Shown here one piece after another: positions 44,117 to 53,576 of a stretch of DNA of 64,000 nucleotides. Source of the DNA: Nostoc sp. CHAB 5834 (GTDB lineage Bacteria; Cyanobacteriota; Cyanobacteriia; Cyanobacteriales; Nostocaceae); NCBI GenBank assembly GCA_020829485.1, contig JAIVFU010000023.1, positions 1-64,000 on the forward strand, written 5' to 3'. The translations under genes were made by a program, and so were the position numbers. Each line of letters starts with the position of its first letter. Positions within the stretch are counted from its first letter, which is position 1. Below the pieces are notes generated by a model. It worked only from the letters and a program-made list of their open reading frames with translations. It ran no database searches and was not told the origin of the DNA.

Positions 44117-45109
44117 TTAGCTATGTTCTAGGGTTGAATTGGTTTTCCTTGCAGACAACATGAAAACTAAATCTTGGTTAAATAAAGGATGAATTGGCAA
44201 CGCTGAAGGTTTTATACAGCTAGTTAGCTGCAAAGTTATCTCAGCAATATTAAAAGTTTTTCGGATGTGAGTTTCTAACTTAGTAAGTAAGCGATCACGT
44301 TCCTGGATAGTTGCACATTCAACTGTCAAGTTGGCGCAAAGCATTACCTTATTTAAGCTAATTGTCCAGATGTGGAGTTTTTCTACTTCAACAACACCAG
44401 GAAAAGATTTGAGAGATATTTCGACCTCAACAGGGTCAATTGATTCCGGCGCATACTCCAAAAAAATCTTTAAACTTTCTTGTACTAAAGGTAAAGCACT
44501 CAAACCCGTAAAGATTGCAACGAATATACTAATAGCAACATCTGCCCACCACCAATCCCAAAGATGAACTGCTAAAGCAGCTATAATTACGCCAACAGAA
44601 CTAACAGTATCGGCGATGACGTGAAGCAAAGCTCCCCGCAGGTTTAAGTCGTCGTGAGTGTGGGGATGAAGCAAAGTAATATTGAGCAGATTGACGATTA
44701 AACCTAATACTGCAATTGCTAACATTGGTATGCCTAAAATTGCTGCTGGATGTTGCCAGCGTTGAATAGCTTCCAATATGATAAAAGTAGCGATCGCAAC
44801 TAAACCTAATCCATTCACTAAGGCTGCTAAAACTTCAATTCGTTGATGTCCAAATGTTGCTTTTTTATTAGCTGGTTTCTTTGCCAAAAAACTAGCAAGT
44901 AGCGATATACATAAGGCTGTAATATCCGATAGAATGTGTCCTGCATCCGCCTGTAGAGATAAACTTTGACTCCATAAACCCACACTCCACTCAGCAACAA
45001 AAAAAACAGCAAGTAAACCTACTGTTATCCACAAATTTTTTCCTTTCTGATAATTATTAACTACTTTTACACAATCATCCGCACATCCACACCATTGAAG
45101 TGAAACCAT
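44117..45109 (-). CDS. Cation diffusion facilitator (CzcD/ZitB-like)
   Basis: Exports divalent metals such as Zn, Co or Cd in exchange for protons. 330 residues with six transmembrane helices. Metal-site residues in SLQADAGHILSDITALCIS (HxxxD) and ALLHVIADTVSSVGVI (HxxxD), plus a His loop (HPHTHDD). The C-terminal cytoplasmic domain (SLKSFPGVVEVEKLHIWTIS...LTVEC) is the regulatory ferredoxin-like fold. The N-terminus WCGCADDC carries three Cys that might sense metal. Alkaline phosphatases need Zn/Mg or Ca, so the placement beside them may be functional. Confidence 0.92.
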   Translation of the reverse strand: MVSLQWCGCADDCVKVVNNYQKGKNLWITVGLLAVFFVAEWSVGLWSQSLSLQADAGHILSDITALCISLLASFLAKKPANKKATFGHQRIEVLAALVNGLGLVAIATFIILEAIQRWQHPAAILGIPMLAIAVLGLIVNLLNITLLHPHTHDDLNLRGALLHVIADTVSSVGVIIAALAVHLWDWWWADVAISIFVAIFTGLSALPLVQESLKIFLEYAPESIDPVEVEISLKSFPGVVEVEKLHIWTISLNKVMLCANLTVECATIQERDRLLTKLETHIRKTFNIAEITLQLTSCIKPSALPIHPLFNQDLVFMLSARKTNSTLEHS

Positions 45110-45964
45110 TATTCAAAAACCTTTTTGTACAGTAGTAACTTCAAAAGTTCCCACCAGTCGTATTTATGGCGAGGATTTTCTAAATTTGGAATGTATATCC
45201 TTAAATATTGTCTTTGAATAGGCTAAGGTTAAAAACTTTTTCCCCATGCCTTTTTTATAAAATTACTTACTAATCTCAAAATATGTTTTTGTAGATTCAG
45301 AAATAGACGAATACTAAAAAAATAGGTGTCTATTAAAAATTTATCCTACTTAATTTAAGAAATGGTAATGCTTTTGTTAAAATTATAAATCAAAGCAGAT
45401 TAAAACTTGCAATTTCCAGCAATCATCCTGTTAATTATTTGTTACTAATTACACATGAGTTTATTGGTAATCAAAACTTGCGATCGACTTCCCATTCTGC
45501 CTAAGAGGATGATAACCATTATCTTTTAACATCCTACTGATATAGGTAATAAACAGCTTTTTGATGGGCGATATACTTGGATAAATATAGATTGAGAATA
45601 AGAATATTTTTTACTAATTTATCTAAGTTTTGAATAAAACTTTAGAAATCATGAGCTTCAAATTTGTTTATTCACTTACTATTAATGGGGTTTGATGAAT
45701 CATTACCATCTAATTTCATGACAATTTGACAGTAACAAAAATTTTATTAATGACAGCAATCTAAAGTCAGAGGTTTAAACTTTTTGCTTCTGAGTGGATG
45801 AGTTGAATTTTCACTTCACAGGGAATTTATATATACGTAACAAGCTTAAAGATTTGATAAAAATACTCTTTTGTTCGATATTTCTTAACCTGTACAGAGT
45901 GGTTAAAAGCTTATTTAAATGAAATTACAGGATTATTCATTTTTTAACTTTGGAGTATTTTTTG
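45110..45964. other. Long divergent AT-rich spacer
   Basis: 855 bp with no gene I can support. One exact CTTAACCT octamer, the cyanobacterial Pho-box unit, is at 45884-45891, 74 bp before the PEP-CTERM gene. On the other strand TTTAACCT appears near 45228-45235, ahead of the CDF gene. Neither has a convincing tandem partner. Confidence 0.4.
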
Positions 45965-46513
45965 ATGAAATTAGCTAAAAATCTTGGCATTGCTACTATT
46001 GCAGCTACCATCTCTGTTGCTGCTATTGGGGTTAAATCGGTGCAAGCTGCTTTAGTTAATTACGATTTCACTGTGAATGCCATATCTGGCAATAATCCCG
46101 GTCAGTATTTCGGCTCTTTTCAATACGATGACTCGACTTTAAGCAATACAGGTCTTGAGACATTGGCAGTTGAGAATGGATTAGCAGTTAAATTCAAGTA
46201 TTTAGGTACTAACTATACAGAGGTAGATGATACTGATTTCAACAGTTTTCCTATAGCCAGCTTTAATAATGGCGAAGTTCTGGGACTAAGCTATTTTGTT
46301 GCAGACCAGTTTGCGATCGGAGGTGATCTAAATACTCCAGATGTAGGAGGAAACAAATTTTTTGTAATTAATCAATCAGTAAACACAACACAAGTGGGTA
46401 CTGTAAGCTACGCTAAAGTACCAGAACCGTTAGCTGTTGGTGGTACGGTTATTGCTGGTGTTATGGGATTGTGGATGCAACGTAAGAAGAGAGCAACAAA
46501 AGTTGTGGGTTAA
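45965..46513 (+). CDS. PEP-CTERM sorted protein
   Basis: 182 residues: signal peptide KLAKNLGIATIAATISVAAI with cleavage near VQAA; a beta-rich domain (NYDFTVNAISGNNPGQYFGS, FKYLGTNYTEVDDTDF); and the tail VPEPLAVGGTVIAGVMGLWM followed by QRKKR, the PEP-CTERM sorting signal. Start at the ATG at 45965, with GGAG 10 bases upstream; the TTG five codons earlier is less likely. Related in plan to 41054-41560. A CTTAACCT motif upstream hints at phosphate control. Confidence 0.82.
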   Translation: MKLAKNLGIATIAATISVAAIGVKSVQAALVNYDFTVNAISGNNPGQYFGSFQYDDSTLSNTGLETLAVENGLAVKFKYLGTNYTEVDDTDFNSFPIASFNNGEVLGLSYFVADQFAIGGDLNTPDVGGNKFFVINQSVNTTQVGTVSYAKVPEPLAVGGTVIAGVMGLWMQRKKRATKVVG

Positions 46514-46524
46514 TAGTTATAAGT

Positions 46525-46572
46525 AAATCACCTTATCCTTGCCCGTGTTTCGGTTAAGGATTAAGGTGATTT
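46525..46572 (+). terminator. Hairpin after the PEP-CTERM gene
   Basis: AAATCACCTTATCCTT and AAGGATTAAGGTGATTT pair over 16 bp with one bulge; the loop is GCCCGTGTTTCGGTT. It lies 12 bp after the stop codon. The following T-run is short, so efficiency is uncertain. Confidence 0.65.
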
Positions 46573-46636
46573 AAAACTATTTAAGATACTGTAGTGACAA
46601 AGGAGCGATCGCTAAATAAATCTGTTCCTATCGTCT

Positions 46637-48799
46637 TTAAAGACCACCAACAACGCCACCGTCATTACGGGTAATTACTACCACTGATGAACGTGGGCGA
46701 CCTGATGGGCCATACCCTTGACTGTTAGGCCAATTGCTAGCGATCGTGGGATTCGAGGCATCCCCGCGATCGCCTGGGTGTTGGATGTTGATAAACATAG
46801 CTTTGCCATCGGGTGTGCTGGTAATGCCAGTTACCTCACAATCTGTAGGGCTGGTTAAGAAGCGCCTAACTTGTTTGGTGTTGGGGTCAGCACACGACAT
46901 GGTGTTGCTACCGATATTTACCAAATCACCAACACCATCACCTGCGTGGTCAGTCTGAACCCAGAGGCGGCCGAAGTCGTCAAACCATAGACCATCTGGT
47001 GAACTTAAGTCGTCACCTTTAATGTTGCCTTGAAGATTTGGTTCGGGTCTAGTTTTGTCCCCAGCTTCAAAGAAGATATCCCATTTGAAAGTTGTAGCCG
47101 TAACGCTGCGTCCATCTTCGCGCCAGCGAATGATGTGACCGTAACGGTTGTCAGGACGTGGGTTGGGAGGATTCACAGGAGGACGGGCACCGCCTGCTGC
47201 TGTTGTGCCGTCTGGCTGGTTGGAGGAAACTGGAGTTGTGCCCCGACGATTATTGTTGGTCAATGTGCAGTAGACTTCAATCTCTTTATATCCGCCGATG
47301 CGAGGACGCACAGCTACCCACTCTGGGCGATCCATCATGGTTGCGCCGACGCGATCGCCAGCTTGTCTTGTCTTGATAAGCACCTCAGCTTGACTTCTGA
47401 AACCGTTCCTTGGTGTCAAACCACGCTGACCGTAGACCAAAGGAATCCACTCACCAGTACCGTTGTCATTGAATTTGGCAACGTACAGAACACCGTTATC
47501 GAGTAAATTGCGGTTAGCAGAACGATTTCTGGGATTGAAAGGTTGGGCACAAACGAACTTGTAGATATACTCGTTGCGCTCGTCGTCACCTTGATAAAAA
47601 GCAACACGGTTCTTGTCATCAACAACAACCTGAGCGCTCTCATGCTTGAACCGACCAAGAGCAGTGCGCTTGACTGGTTTGCTTTGTGGATTGTAGGGAT
47701 CAATCTCAACCACCCAGCCGAATAAATGGGGTTCGAGTGGGTTGGTGCTGGCATCGAAGCGTGGATCAACCTCAGGCCAGCGATAGCTAGATGATGTTGA
47801 AATGCCGTACCGATTTTGTCCTGCCAGGATATCGGACTTTTCGATGCCTGGAATTGCAACTACATCTCGTGTGGGATTAGCAAAGTAGCCGTTCCAGTTC
47901 TCCTCACACGTTAAGTAAGTGCCCCAAGGAGTGTAGCCATTAGCGCAGTTGTTGAGCGTACCATAAGCGGTATAGCCGTCGTTTCGTGTGCCAGTATCAA
48001 CGGAGCCAGTTGGCTGAATTGAAAACTTTTTCGATTTTAACAGTGCATTGCCAGCCGCAGGCCCCGATACTCGCATCTCGGTGTTGCCGGTAATGCGGCG
48101 ACCATAAGACGAATTGCGATTGAAAGTCCACTCATTGCCCTTCTTGGAAATTTCTACAACAGACACGCCATGAGCAGCCTGAGATTTACGTACTTTGGCA
48201 ATTGTGACTACATCCAGACCATCAGGATGCAAAATTGATTCTTGGGTATATTCATGGTTCACGCACAGCAGACCAGTATTGATTGGCTTATTTACAAAGC
48301 CTCTAAGTGATCTTGTTTGTGAACTTACTGTCCGACCAACGACATTCCCTGGCTGTAAAGGGAAGTAGTACATGCCGTCATTGTGCATACCAAACTGCTT
48401 TTCTTGAGCAGCTGCATCTTGGGAGGCATCTGGTAGCCAAGTTGGGCCACCAGGTGCGATCGGATCTCCCCAAGCAATCAGTACTTTGGCTGTGTAACCT
48501 TTAGGAACACTGACAAGATCCTTTTCCAGCAGTCCTGTAACTGGATTGAGTAGATTTGGTGGGATGCTCTTAAAGCCTATGCCAGCGAATCCTGTTCCTT
48601 TGGGTATCGGAGCTGCATCAACACTTTGGAGAAAGCCACCGATAGAAACATCGCCCAGAACAGTTAGCACCGACGTACCCACAGCCGTCATGATAAACCG
48701 CCGCCGACTAAGACTAACGCGGTCAATCACATCATGAATTGACTCGTTACCGGATGGGTTGAGGGTCAAATTGTTTTTAGGGTGAAAGCGTCCTTTCAT
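46637..48799 (-). CDS. phoX: PhoX-type alkaline phosphatase
   Basis: Ca/Fe-dependent phosphatase exported folded by the Tat system, common in marine and freshwater cyanobacteria under phosphate starvation. 720 residues. The twin-Arg signal SRRRFIMTAVGTSVLTVLG is near 31-49. The DUF839/PhoX propeller follows: GLLCVNHEYTQES near 180, CEENWNGYF near 295, GWVVEIDPYNP, ALGRFKHESAQVV near 378, YQGDDERNEYIYKFV, SSPDGLWFDDFGRLWVQTD near 605, and ATHPGD-like NIQHPGD near 690. Leftward, single gene with a long leader containing a Pho-box-like repeat. Confidence 0.93.
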   Translation of the reverse strand: MKGRFHPKNNLTLNPSGNESIHDVIDRVSLSRRRFIMTAVGTSVLTVLGDVSIGGFLQSVDAAPIPKGTGFAGIGFKSIPPNLLNPVTGLLEKDLVSVPKGYTAKVLIAWGDPIAPGGPTWLPDASQDAAAQEKQFGMHNDGMYYFPLQPGNVVGRTVSSQTRSLRGFVNKPINTGLLCVNHEYTQESILHPDGLDVVTIAKVRKSQAAHGVSVVEISKKGNEWTFNRNSSYGRRITGNTEMRVSGPAAGNALLKSKKFSIQPTGSVDTGTRNDGYTAYGTLNNCANGYTPWGTYLTCEENWNGYFANPTRDVVAIPGIEKSDILAGQNRYGISTSSSYRWPEVDPRFDASTNPLEPHLFGWVVEIDPYNPQSKPVKRTALGRFKHESAQVVVDDKNRVAFYQGDDERNEYIYKFVCAQPFNPRNRSANRNLLDNGVLYVAKFNDNGTGEWIPLVYGQRGLTPRNGFRSQAEVLIKTRQAGDRVGATMMDRPEWVAVRPRIGGYKEIEVYCTLTNNNRRGTTPVSSNQPDGTTAAGGARPPVNPPNPRPDNRYGHIIRWREDGRSVTATTFKWDIFFEAGDKTRPEPNLQGNIKGDDLSSPDGLWFDDFGRLWVQTDHAGDGVGDLVNIGSNTMSCADPNTKQVRRFLTSPTDCEVTGITSTPDGKAMFINIQHPGDRGDASNPTIASNWPNSQGYGPSGRPRSSVVVITRNDGGVVGGL

Positions 48800-49028
48800 T
48801 CTTTGTTCTCCGTTTTAAGGCTTACGAGGTTGTTATTCAGTTCATCTCTCAATAAGATGAGTAATTTGGTAAAGAGAAACTCTAAATATTTACAGAAATT
48901 ACTTAGATATTTATTGGAAGTTGATGCATCTTTCACAGCTAATAAATAGCAGTGAATAACAGATTAAGGCTGGCTGATGCTGCTTACGCAAAGAAGATTT
49001 ATGAAGTTTCTATTAATTTATGTACTAA

Positions 49029-49058
49029 GTGTTAACACTAGGTTATGTATTGATTAAT
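49029..49058 (-). promoter_or_regulatory. Candidate Pho box upstream of phoX
   Basis: Minus strand: ATTAATCA ata CATAACCT agt GTTAACAC, three 8-mers at 11-bp period. CATAACCT fits CTTAACCT at 7 of 8 and the outer units at 5 of 8. It lies about 230 bp before the phoX start. The spacing is the strongest argument. The rest of 48800-49294 shows no gene. Confidence 0.4.
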
Positions 49059-49294
49059 TTGAATTTATCAGTTGTTATTTTTTACGTAAAGATAAGCTTT
49101 CAAAGCACAAATACTTATAAGTTTCAAAGCAAAATAATATTTAACAGATATGCAAAAATTTATATTTTCAGGTTTTAAACTTGGTAAGTCCTGTAGCTGT
49201 TTTTAAATGTCTAGCAAATATTGCATCATCAGGAGATTGACTACTTCCGCCGCTAGAACCAGATAAGGAACAGTGTCAGCGTCGCATCTGTCCT

Positions 49295-50269
49295 ATGCTG
49301 AAGATGGATAGTGTTGTGGGTGAGACTGTGTTTTTCAGCGTTGTGATACCGACTTATAATCGCCAACCGATTTTAGAAAAGTGCCTCCGCGCCTTGGAGG
49401 TGCAGGAGTTGAATCAGCCAAGTTCGGTTACTGATTACGAGATTGTCTTGGTAGATGATGGTTCTACTGATGGCACATTGGAGTGGTTAGCAGAACACAA
49501 AGAAGAATTTCCCCATGTGCGCTGGTTTGGGCAAGATCATGCTGGCCCTGCTGCGGCGCGGAATCTGGGAGTAGAACAGGCGCAGGGAGATACGATTATC
49601 TTTATTGATAGTGATTTAGTGGTACTGGATAATTTCTTACAAGCTCACGCTGAGGCGCTAGTGCAGGGACAAGAGAAATTGGGGAGCGATCGCTTTTTCA
49701 CTTACGGTGCAGTTATTAATACTTGTAATTTCAACAACCCAACTGCTGAACCCTACAAAGTCACAGATTTTTCAGCAGCTTTTTTTGCTACGGGAAATGT
49801 AGCAATCCCTAAACATTGGTTAGAGAAAGCCGGACTTTTTGACACCAGTTTTCAACTCTATGGTTGGGAAGATTTAGAACTAGGTGTACGGCTGAAAAAA
49901 CTAGGTTTGACACTAATTAAATGTCCAAAAGCTGTAGGCTATCACTGGCATCCAGCATTTAAATTAGAACAAATTCCCCGATTAATTGACCAAGAAATTC
50001 AACGCGGACGCATGGGAGTTTTGTTTTATCAAAAACATCCCACATGGGAAGTGCGAATGATGATTCAAATGACTTGGCTACATCGCTTACTTTGGGGCAT
50101 TCTCTCACTCAATGGCGCACTTAACGAACGAACGATGGCTCCATTATTGCAATGGCTAATTAACTTAGGTAAACCGCAATTAGCTTTAGAAATTGCCCGA
50201 ATTTTCCTCAACTGGTATAACGTCAAGGGTGTTTATGAAGCCTATGCTCAAATACAGCAAGCATCGTGA
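49295..50269 (+). CDS. Glycosyltransferase family 2
   Basis: Transfers a sugar from an NDP donor to an unknown acceptor. 324 residues, GT-A fold: FSVVIPTYNRQPILEKCLRAL near 14-34, VLVDDGSTDGT near 51-61, AGPAAARNLGVEQAQGD near 82-98, the metal-binding DSDL near 104-107, and the acceptor-site GWEDLELGVRLKKLGL near 189-204. Cytoplasmic with no membrane helix. Product, possibly an exopolysaccharide or glycolipid, cannot be told. Confidence 0.92.
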   Translation: MLKMDSVVGETVFFSVVIPTYNRQPILEKCLRALEVQELNQPSSVTDYEIVLVDDGSTDGTLEWLAEHKEEFPHVRWFGQDHAGPAAARNLGVEQAQGDTIIFIDSDLVVLDNFLQAHAEALVQGQEKLGSDRFFTYGAVINTCNFNNPTAEPYKVTDFSAAFFATGNVAIPKHWLEKAGLFDTSFQLYGWEDLELGVRLKKLGLTLIKCPKAVGYHWHPAFKLEQIPRLIDQEIQRGRMGVLFYQKHPTWEVRMMIQMTWLHRLLWGILSLNGALNERTMAPLLQWLINLGKPQLALEIARIFLNWYNVKGVYEAYAQIQQAS

Positions 50270-50314
50270 TTGAAAAGTAAGGAGTACAGAGTTAGGTATA
50301 ACACACAAATTAAA

Positions 50315-53086
50315 TTACAAAATCCCTTTTCCTAATACCTTACGCTTCAAAACCAGTATCCGAGGTCTTGCTCCTGTACCTGAAAAACCTAGACCTTCAC
50401 GGAAGATTTCTGGCATATAAAATCGTGCCTCGTTATCCTTTTCCTTATCTTCATAAATAACTCCCATTTCCTCTAGCATTTTCACTGTCTGATGATCCAT
50501 CTTAAACTGTTCTACTGCAAAAGGAATTCTTCGTTCAGAAGGAGGATATTTAGGTAGTGTTACCTCAACCCAAGTTTTGAAATCTGGATACTCATCCTTA
50601 GCTTCTTCCACCTTCTTTTCACTGCATGATTTAAGAGCGCGGCGAATAGCTTGAGGAGGTAAAATACGGCTCGTAGACCACCTTTCAAATTGCACTTCTT
50701 TAGTTCTTTCTACAGTAATATCGGCTGCGTGGAACAAGAAACGAACAATATCTCTCGCTTGAAGTCTACCATTAAAATCTGTCAAAGCTGCAAATATCCA
50801 GGAAGCTGTATATGCTTCTTTAGAGTTATCTAAGCCTAGCCTTTTTCCCCATAATTTTTCTAATCGCTCTATAATATTCTGTTTACTTAAACTATTAATC
50901 TCTACTAGAGATGCATCTATTACTTGAGACTGGCTGCATATCCAAAAGACTAAACGCAAAAAAGAATCTTGATCCCAAGAGAGATCATAAGAAATGTAGA
51001 GATTTTCAAACTGTTTTAAGTTTTGAGTAATTGTATAACGCAGGAAATCACGGCGCACAAAAATTATTACCCCAAGGTTAGACTGCCTAATTTCCGATAA
51101 CTTCTTTGGCAAGTCATCAATCAAAGTTTTTAAGGCAATTTTTTCTTGATTGCTGGATGCAATGTTTGAGAATATATCCTCTAATCCATCAAACAAAAAG
51201 ATAATATGTAAGCCTCTATCTTTCAAATCACGATTTATAGAGCTAAGAATATTAGGACTATGTGTTTCAGGATTCACACCTATAGCTTTTGCAATTTGAC
51301 CAATCCAGAATTCTGTCCATTGTGGTTCACTCCAATTTTCAGTTGCAATGGCTCTTTTAATTCTATCCACATATTCTGAAGGTAGAAACTCAGGAACAGT
51401 ATCTCCCAAGCCTGATATCGCCTCGTTTCTAGCTTCATTAATCACAGTTTTGGCATTATCTTTAATGTTAGTTGATTCAAGGAAAGGAAAGATATGTGTT
51501 TTTAACTGTGATTCCTGAATTGTATTATCTATACGATTCAAAAAACTTTCCCAGTATTTAAAACGTGATAGCTGTATATAGTTAAAGGTTTTTCCTGCAC
51601 CTTTAGCTCCAATTGATACGACATGAGGTAATTCATCTCGAAAATTAGTAGCTAAATTCTTCAATGGTTCTGTTACTAATAAATCTTCTCCCCTTCCTTG
51701 TTCAGCATATTCATATTGTTGACACAAATCTCTGAGTTTACGAACCTCAGCAATTCCTTGATGCTCTTTTGTGGATTTTGACTGTAATTCCTGATCGTTC
51801 GGTATAGCCAACTGTTCTTTAGCCCACTCCTTTGCTACATTCATCACTGAAGTTGGACTTAGTTTTAAGCGGGAATCTTCCCAATTGTTAATGTATAGTA
51901 ATTCTTGGGCAAAATAGGTTTCTTTGATTTCCAATCTTGTCGCATATAAATTATCTTCTTCAGGCTGTGCATAAGCAGACTGAAATCTCACCAATGCATC
52001 TTCAAAGGCTGGTAAAGACTTTAGTTCTGGCATTAACATACTAATTAATAAACACGGCTCGTAATAGCTTTTATCATCAACTCTTTCTTCTGGAGGTGCA
52101 ACTCTACCAATTTGCTCCAAAACAAGACTTGTACCTATAACCGATTGCTCGGTGATTGTTGTCACAAGAAAGCGTTGAATTCTGGGATCAAAAATAATGG
52201 GGCTGGATATTTCACTCAAACCCGCTCTCAAATCAATGAACACATAGTCAGCACCAACAGCCTTACCTAGACTATGAATAGCATTGCCCCATTCCCAAGC
52301 TCCGTCTGGACTTCTAACCAACTGCTCCGGCAGAATAGGTGTATCTAATAGCTGATCATCATCAAGACAGGCAGGTAAAAAATAGACAGTTGATTTTCCT
52401 TCATATTTAGAAGATTTCTTAACTTCTCTGGCAAATAATGAGAGTGTTTGTTCTCTTTCAATAGGAGAATAGTGATAAACTTCAAGAAAATCAATTAAAG
52501 AAACAGATGGTTGCTGCTTTTCTGAACGATTCCAATAGGTAAGACCAGGAGCTTCTAAATCAGCATCAATAACTAATACATTAATAGACAAATCTAGTTC
52601 TTTAGCTCTATCCAGTACAGCAAAAAGATGCGCTGCTAAATTTAATGTTCTACCCACACCACCTTTAAAAGAATAAAAGGCTATTATATTAGGTTTTTCA
52701 GTATAGGCATCTGGAAGCTTAACTTGTTTTTCTATGACATTTTTTATTTCTGAATCATTTTCAATATAAGCAATTTCTTCCCAAAATGGACGTATAGAAA
52801 TATCGATTGTAGGTGCTTCTTCTCCGGGAATAAATTCCACTGGTAATGTAGCATCACCAAGATCAAGTTGTATAACAGACTGATCTTCTTGATACCAGTC
52901 GCCAAACCATTCTTTTAAGGTATTATTGGCGTTTTCTATACTCTGGTCATTTTTCAGACCAATTTCTAAGGCATCTGAGAAACAACGAATTCTTACTACT
53001 CCATCTGGTAGTTTGGTGCCATAGTGGGTTTTGCGGCAAATAGTTCTTCTGACATCAAGCCATGTTAGTAGCCTCAGAGATTTCAT
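50315..53086 (-). CDS. KGGVGR-motif ATPase fused to a second AAA/STAND-like domain
   Basis: 923 residues with two different P-loop domains. The first is ParA/MinD-like: IIAFYSFKGGVGRTLNLAAH near 134-153, where the usual KGGVGKT has Arg in place of Lys, then VLVIDADLEAPGL near 170-181 and YVFIDLRAGLSE near 281. The second has Walker A SIGAKGAGKT near 491-500, Walker B HIIFLFDGLED near 627-637, and a sensor-like VIIFVRRDFLRY near 660. The C-terminal 120 residues look like a winged helix plus a short tail. KGGVGR-variant ATPases are known as a class linked to bacterial conflict-type loci. The gene overlaps the upstream HEPN-like gene by 4 bp (ATGA), implying a coupled pair. Effector, trigger and phenotype are unknown. 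Confidence 0.85.
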   Translation of the reverse strand: MKSLRLLTWLDVRRTICRKTHYGTKLPDGVVRIRCFSDALEIGLKNDQSIENANNTLKEWFGDWYQEDQSVIQLDLGDATLPVEFIPGEEAPTIDISIRPFWEEIAYIENDSEIKNVIEKQVKLPDAYTEKPNIIAFYSFKGGVGRTLNLAAHLFAVLDRAKELDLSINVLVIDADLEAPGLTYWNRSEKQQPSVSLIDFLEVYHYSPIEREQTLSLFAREVKKSSKYEGKSTVYFLPACLDDDQLLDTPILPEQLVRSPDGAWEWGNAIHSLGKAVGADYVFIDLRAGLSEISSPIIFDPRIQRFLVTTITEQSVIGTSLVLEQIGRVAPPEERVDDKSYYEPCLLISMLMPELKSLPAFEDALVRFQSAYAQPEEDNLYATRLEIKETYFAQELLYINNWEDSRLKLSPTSVMNVAKEWAKEQLAIPNDQELQSKSTKEHQGIAEVRKLRDLCQQYEYAEQGRGEDLLVTEPLKNLATNFRDELPHVVSIGAKGAGKTFNYIQLSRFKYWESFLNRIDNTIQESQLKTHIFPFLESTNIKDNAKTVINEARNEAISGLGDTVPEFLPSEYVDRIKRAIATENWSEPQWTEFWIGQIAKAIGVNPETHSPNILSSINRDLKDRGLHIIFLFDGLEDIFSNIASSNQEKIALKTLIDDLPKKLSEIRQSNLGVIIFVRRDFLRYTITQNLKQFENLYISYDLSWDQDSFLRLVFWICSQSQVIDASLVEINSLSKQNIIERLEKLWGKRLGLDNSKEAYTASWIFAALTDFNGRLQARDIVRFLFHAADITVERTKEVQFERWSTSRILPPQAIRRALKSCSEKKVEEAKDEYPDFKTWVEVTLPKYPPSERRIPFAVEQFKMDHQTVKMLEEMGVIYEDKEKDNEARFYMPEIFREGLGFSGTGARPRILVLKRKVLGKGIL

Positions 53087-53532
53087 AGTCTTTTAAGTTC
53101 TCCATCAATCCATTTGACAATTTCTAATAATTTATTTTCTAACGCTTCATCGGTTGTATCTGCTAATGAAGAGCATCCACCATATCGCCACATTTGGTTA
53201 ACTTCTCCAGGAGTAAATTTTCTTTCATCATCCTTGCCACTTTTACCTTTTATTGGTTTCATACTTAGCTGTGCTGGTAATTTCAAATTGTTACCAGCAG
53301 ACAAACAATCTAGTAGCTTGTTCACATCATGTTGGCATTTCTCAATATCTGTACATAAATCTGTACGATTTGTTCGCCGTTTGTCTCTCCGCATCAAAAT
53401 TGCTTTCAAACCACATTCGACTGCATAAAATAAGAGTAACCGATGAGCGTTAGTTCGTGGTGTTATACAAGAAGCTGACCAATTATCTCGCCAAGCTTTC
53501 TCTATTTCTCTATCTGTAAACGGAATTACCAT
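53083..53532 (-). CDS. HEPN-like small protein paired with the KGGVGR ATPase
   Basis: 149 residues. NAHRLLLFYAVECGLKAILM near 28-47 followed by CQHDVNKLLDCL near 66-77 is the two-helix signature of HEPN-type domains (E..LKA.L ... HD...LL). HEPN proteins are often RNases or nucleotidyltransferase partners in toxin and defence systems. The catalytic R-x4-6-H motif is not clearly present; RTNAH near 26-30 is the closest. It could therefore be a ligand-binding or inactive member. First gene of the pair, with a GGTAATTCC-type leader and no obvious ribosome binding site. Confidence 0.6.
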   Translation of the reverse strand: MVIPFTDREIEKAWRDNWSASCITPRTNAHRLLLFYAVECGLKAILMRRDKRRTNRTDLCTDIEKCQHDVNKLLDCLSAGNNLKLPAQLSMKPIKGKSGKDDERKFTPGEVNQMWRYGGCSSLADTTDEALENKLLEIVKWIDGELKRL

Positions 53533-53576
53533 TATCCTATTTGCAGTCTAAGTAACTACGAATTAACTCAGATATA

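Noticed and set aside
47030..47506. 158-codon frame opposite phoX
   Set aside because: Antisense shadow of a well-supported gene.
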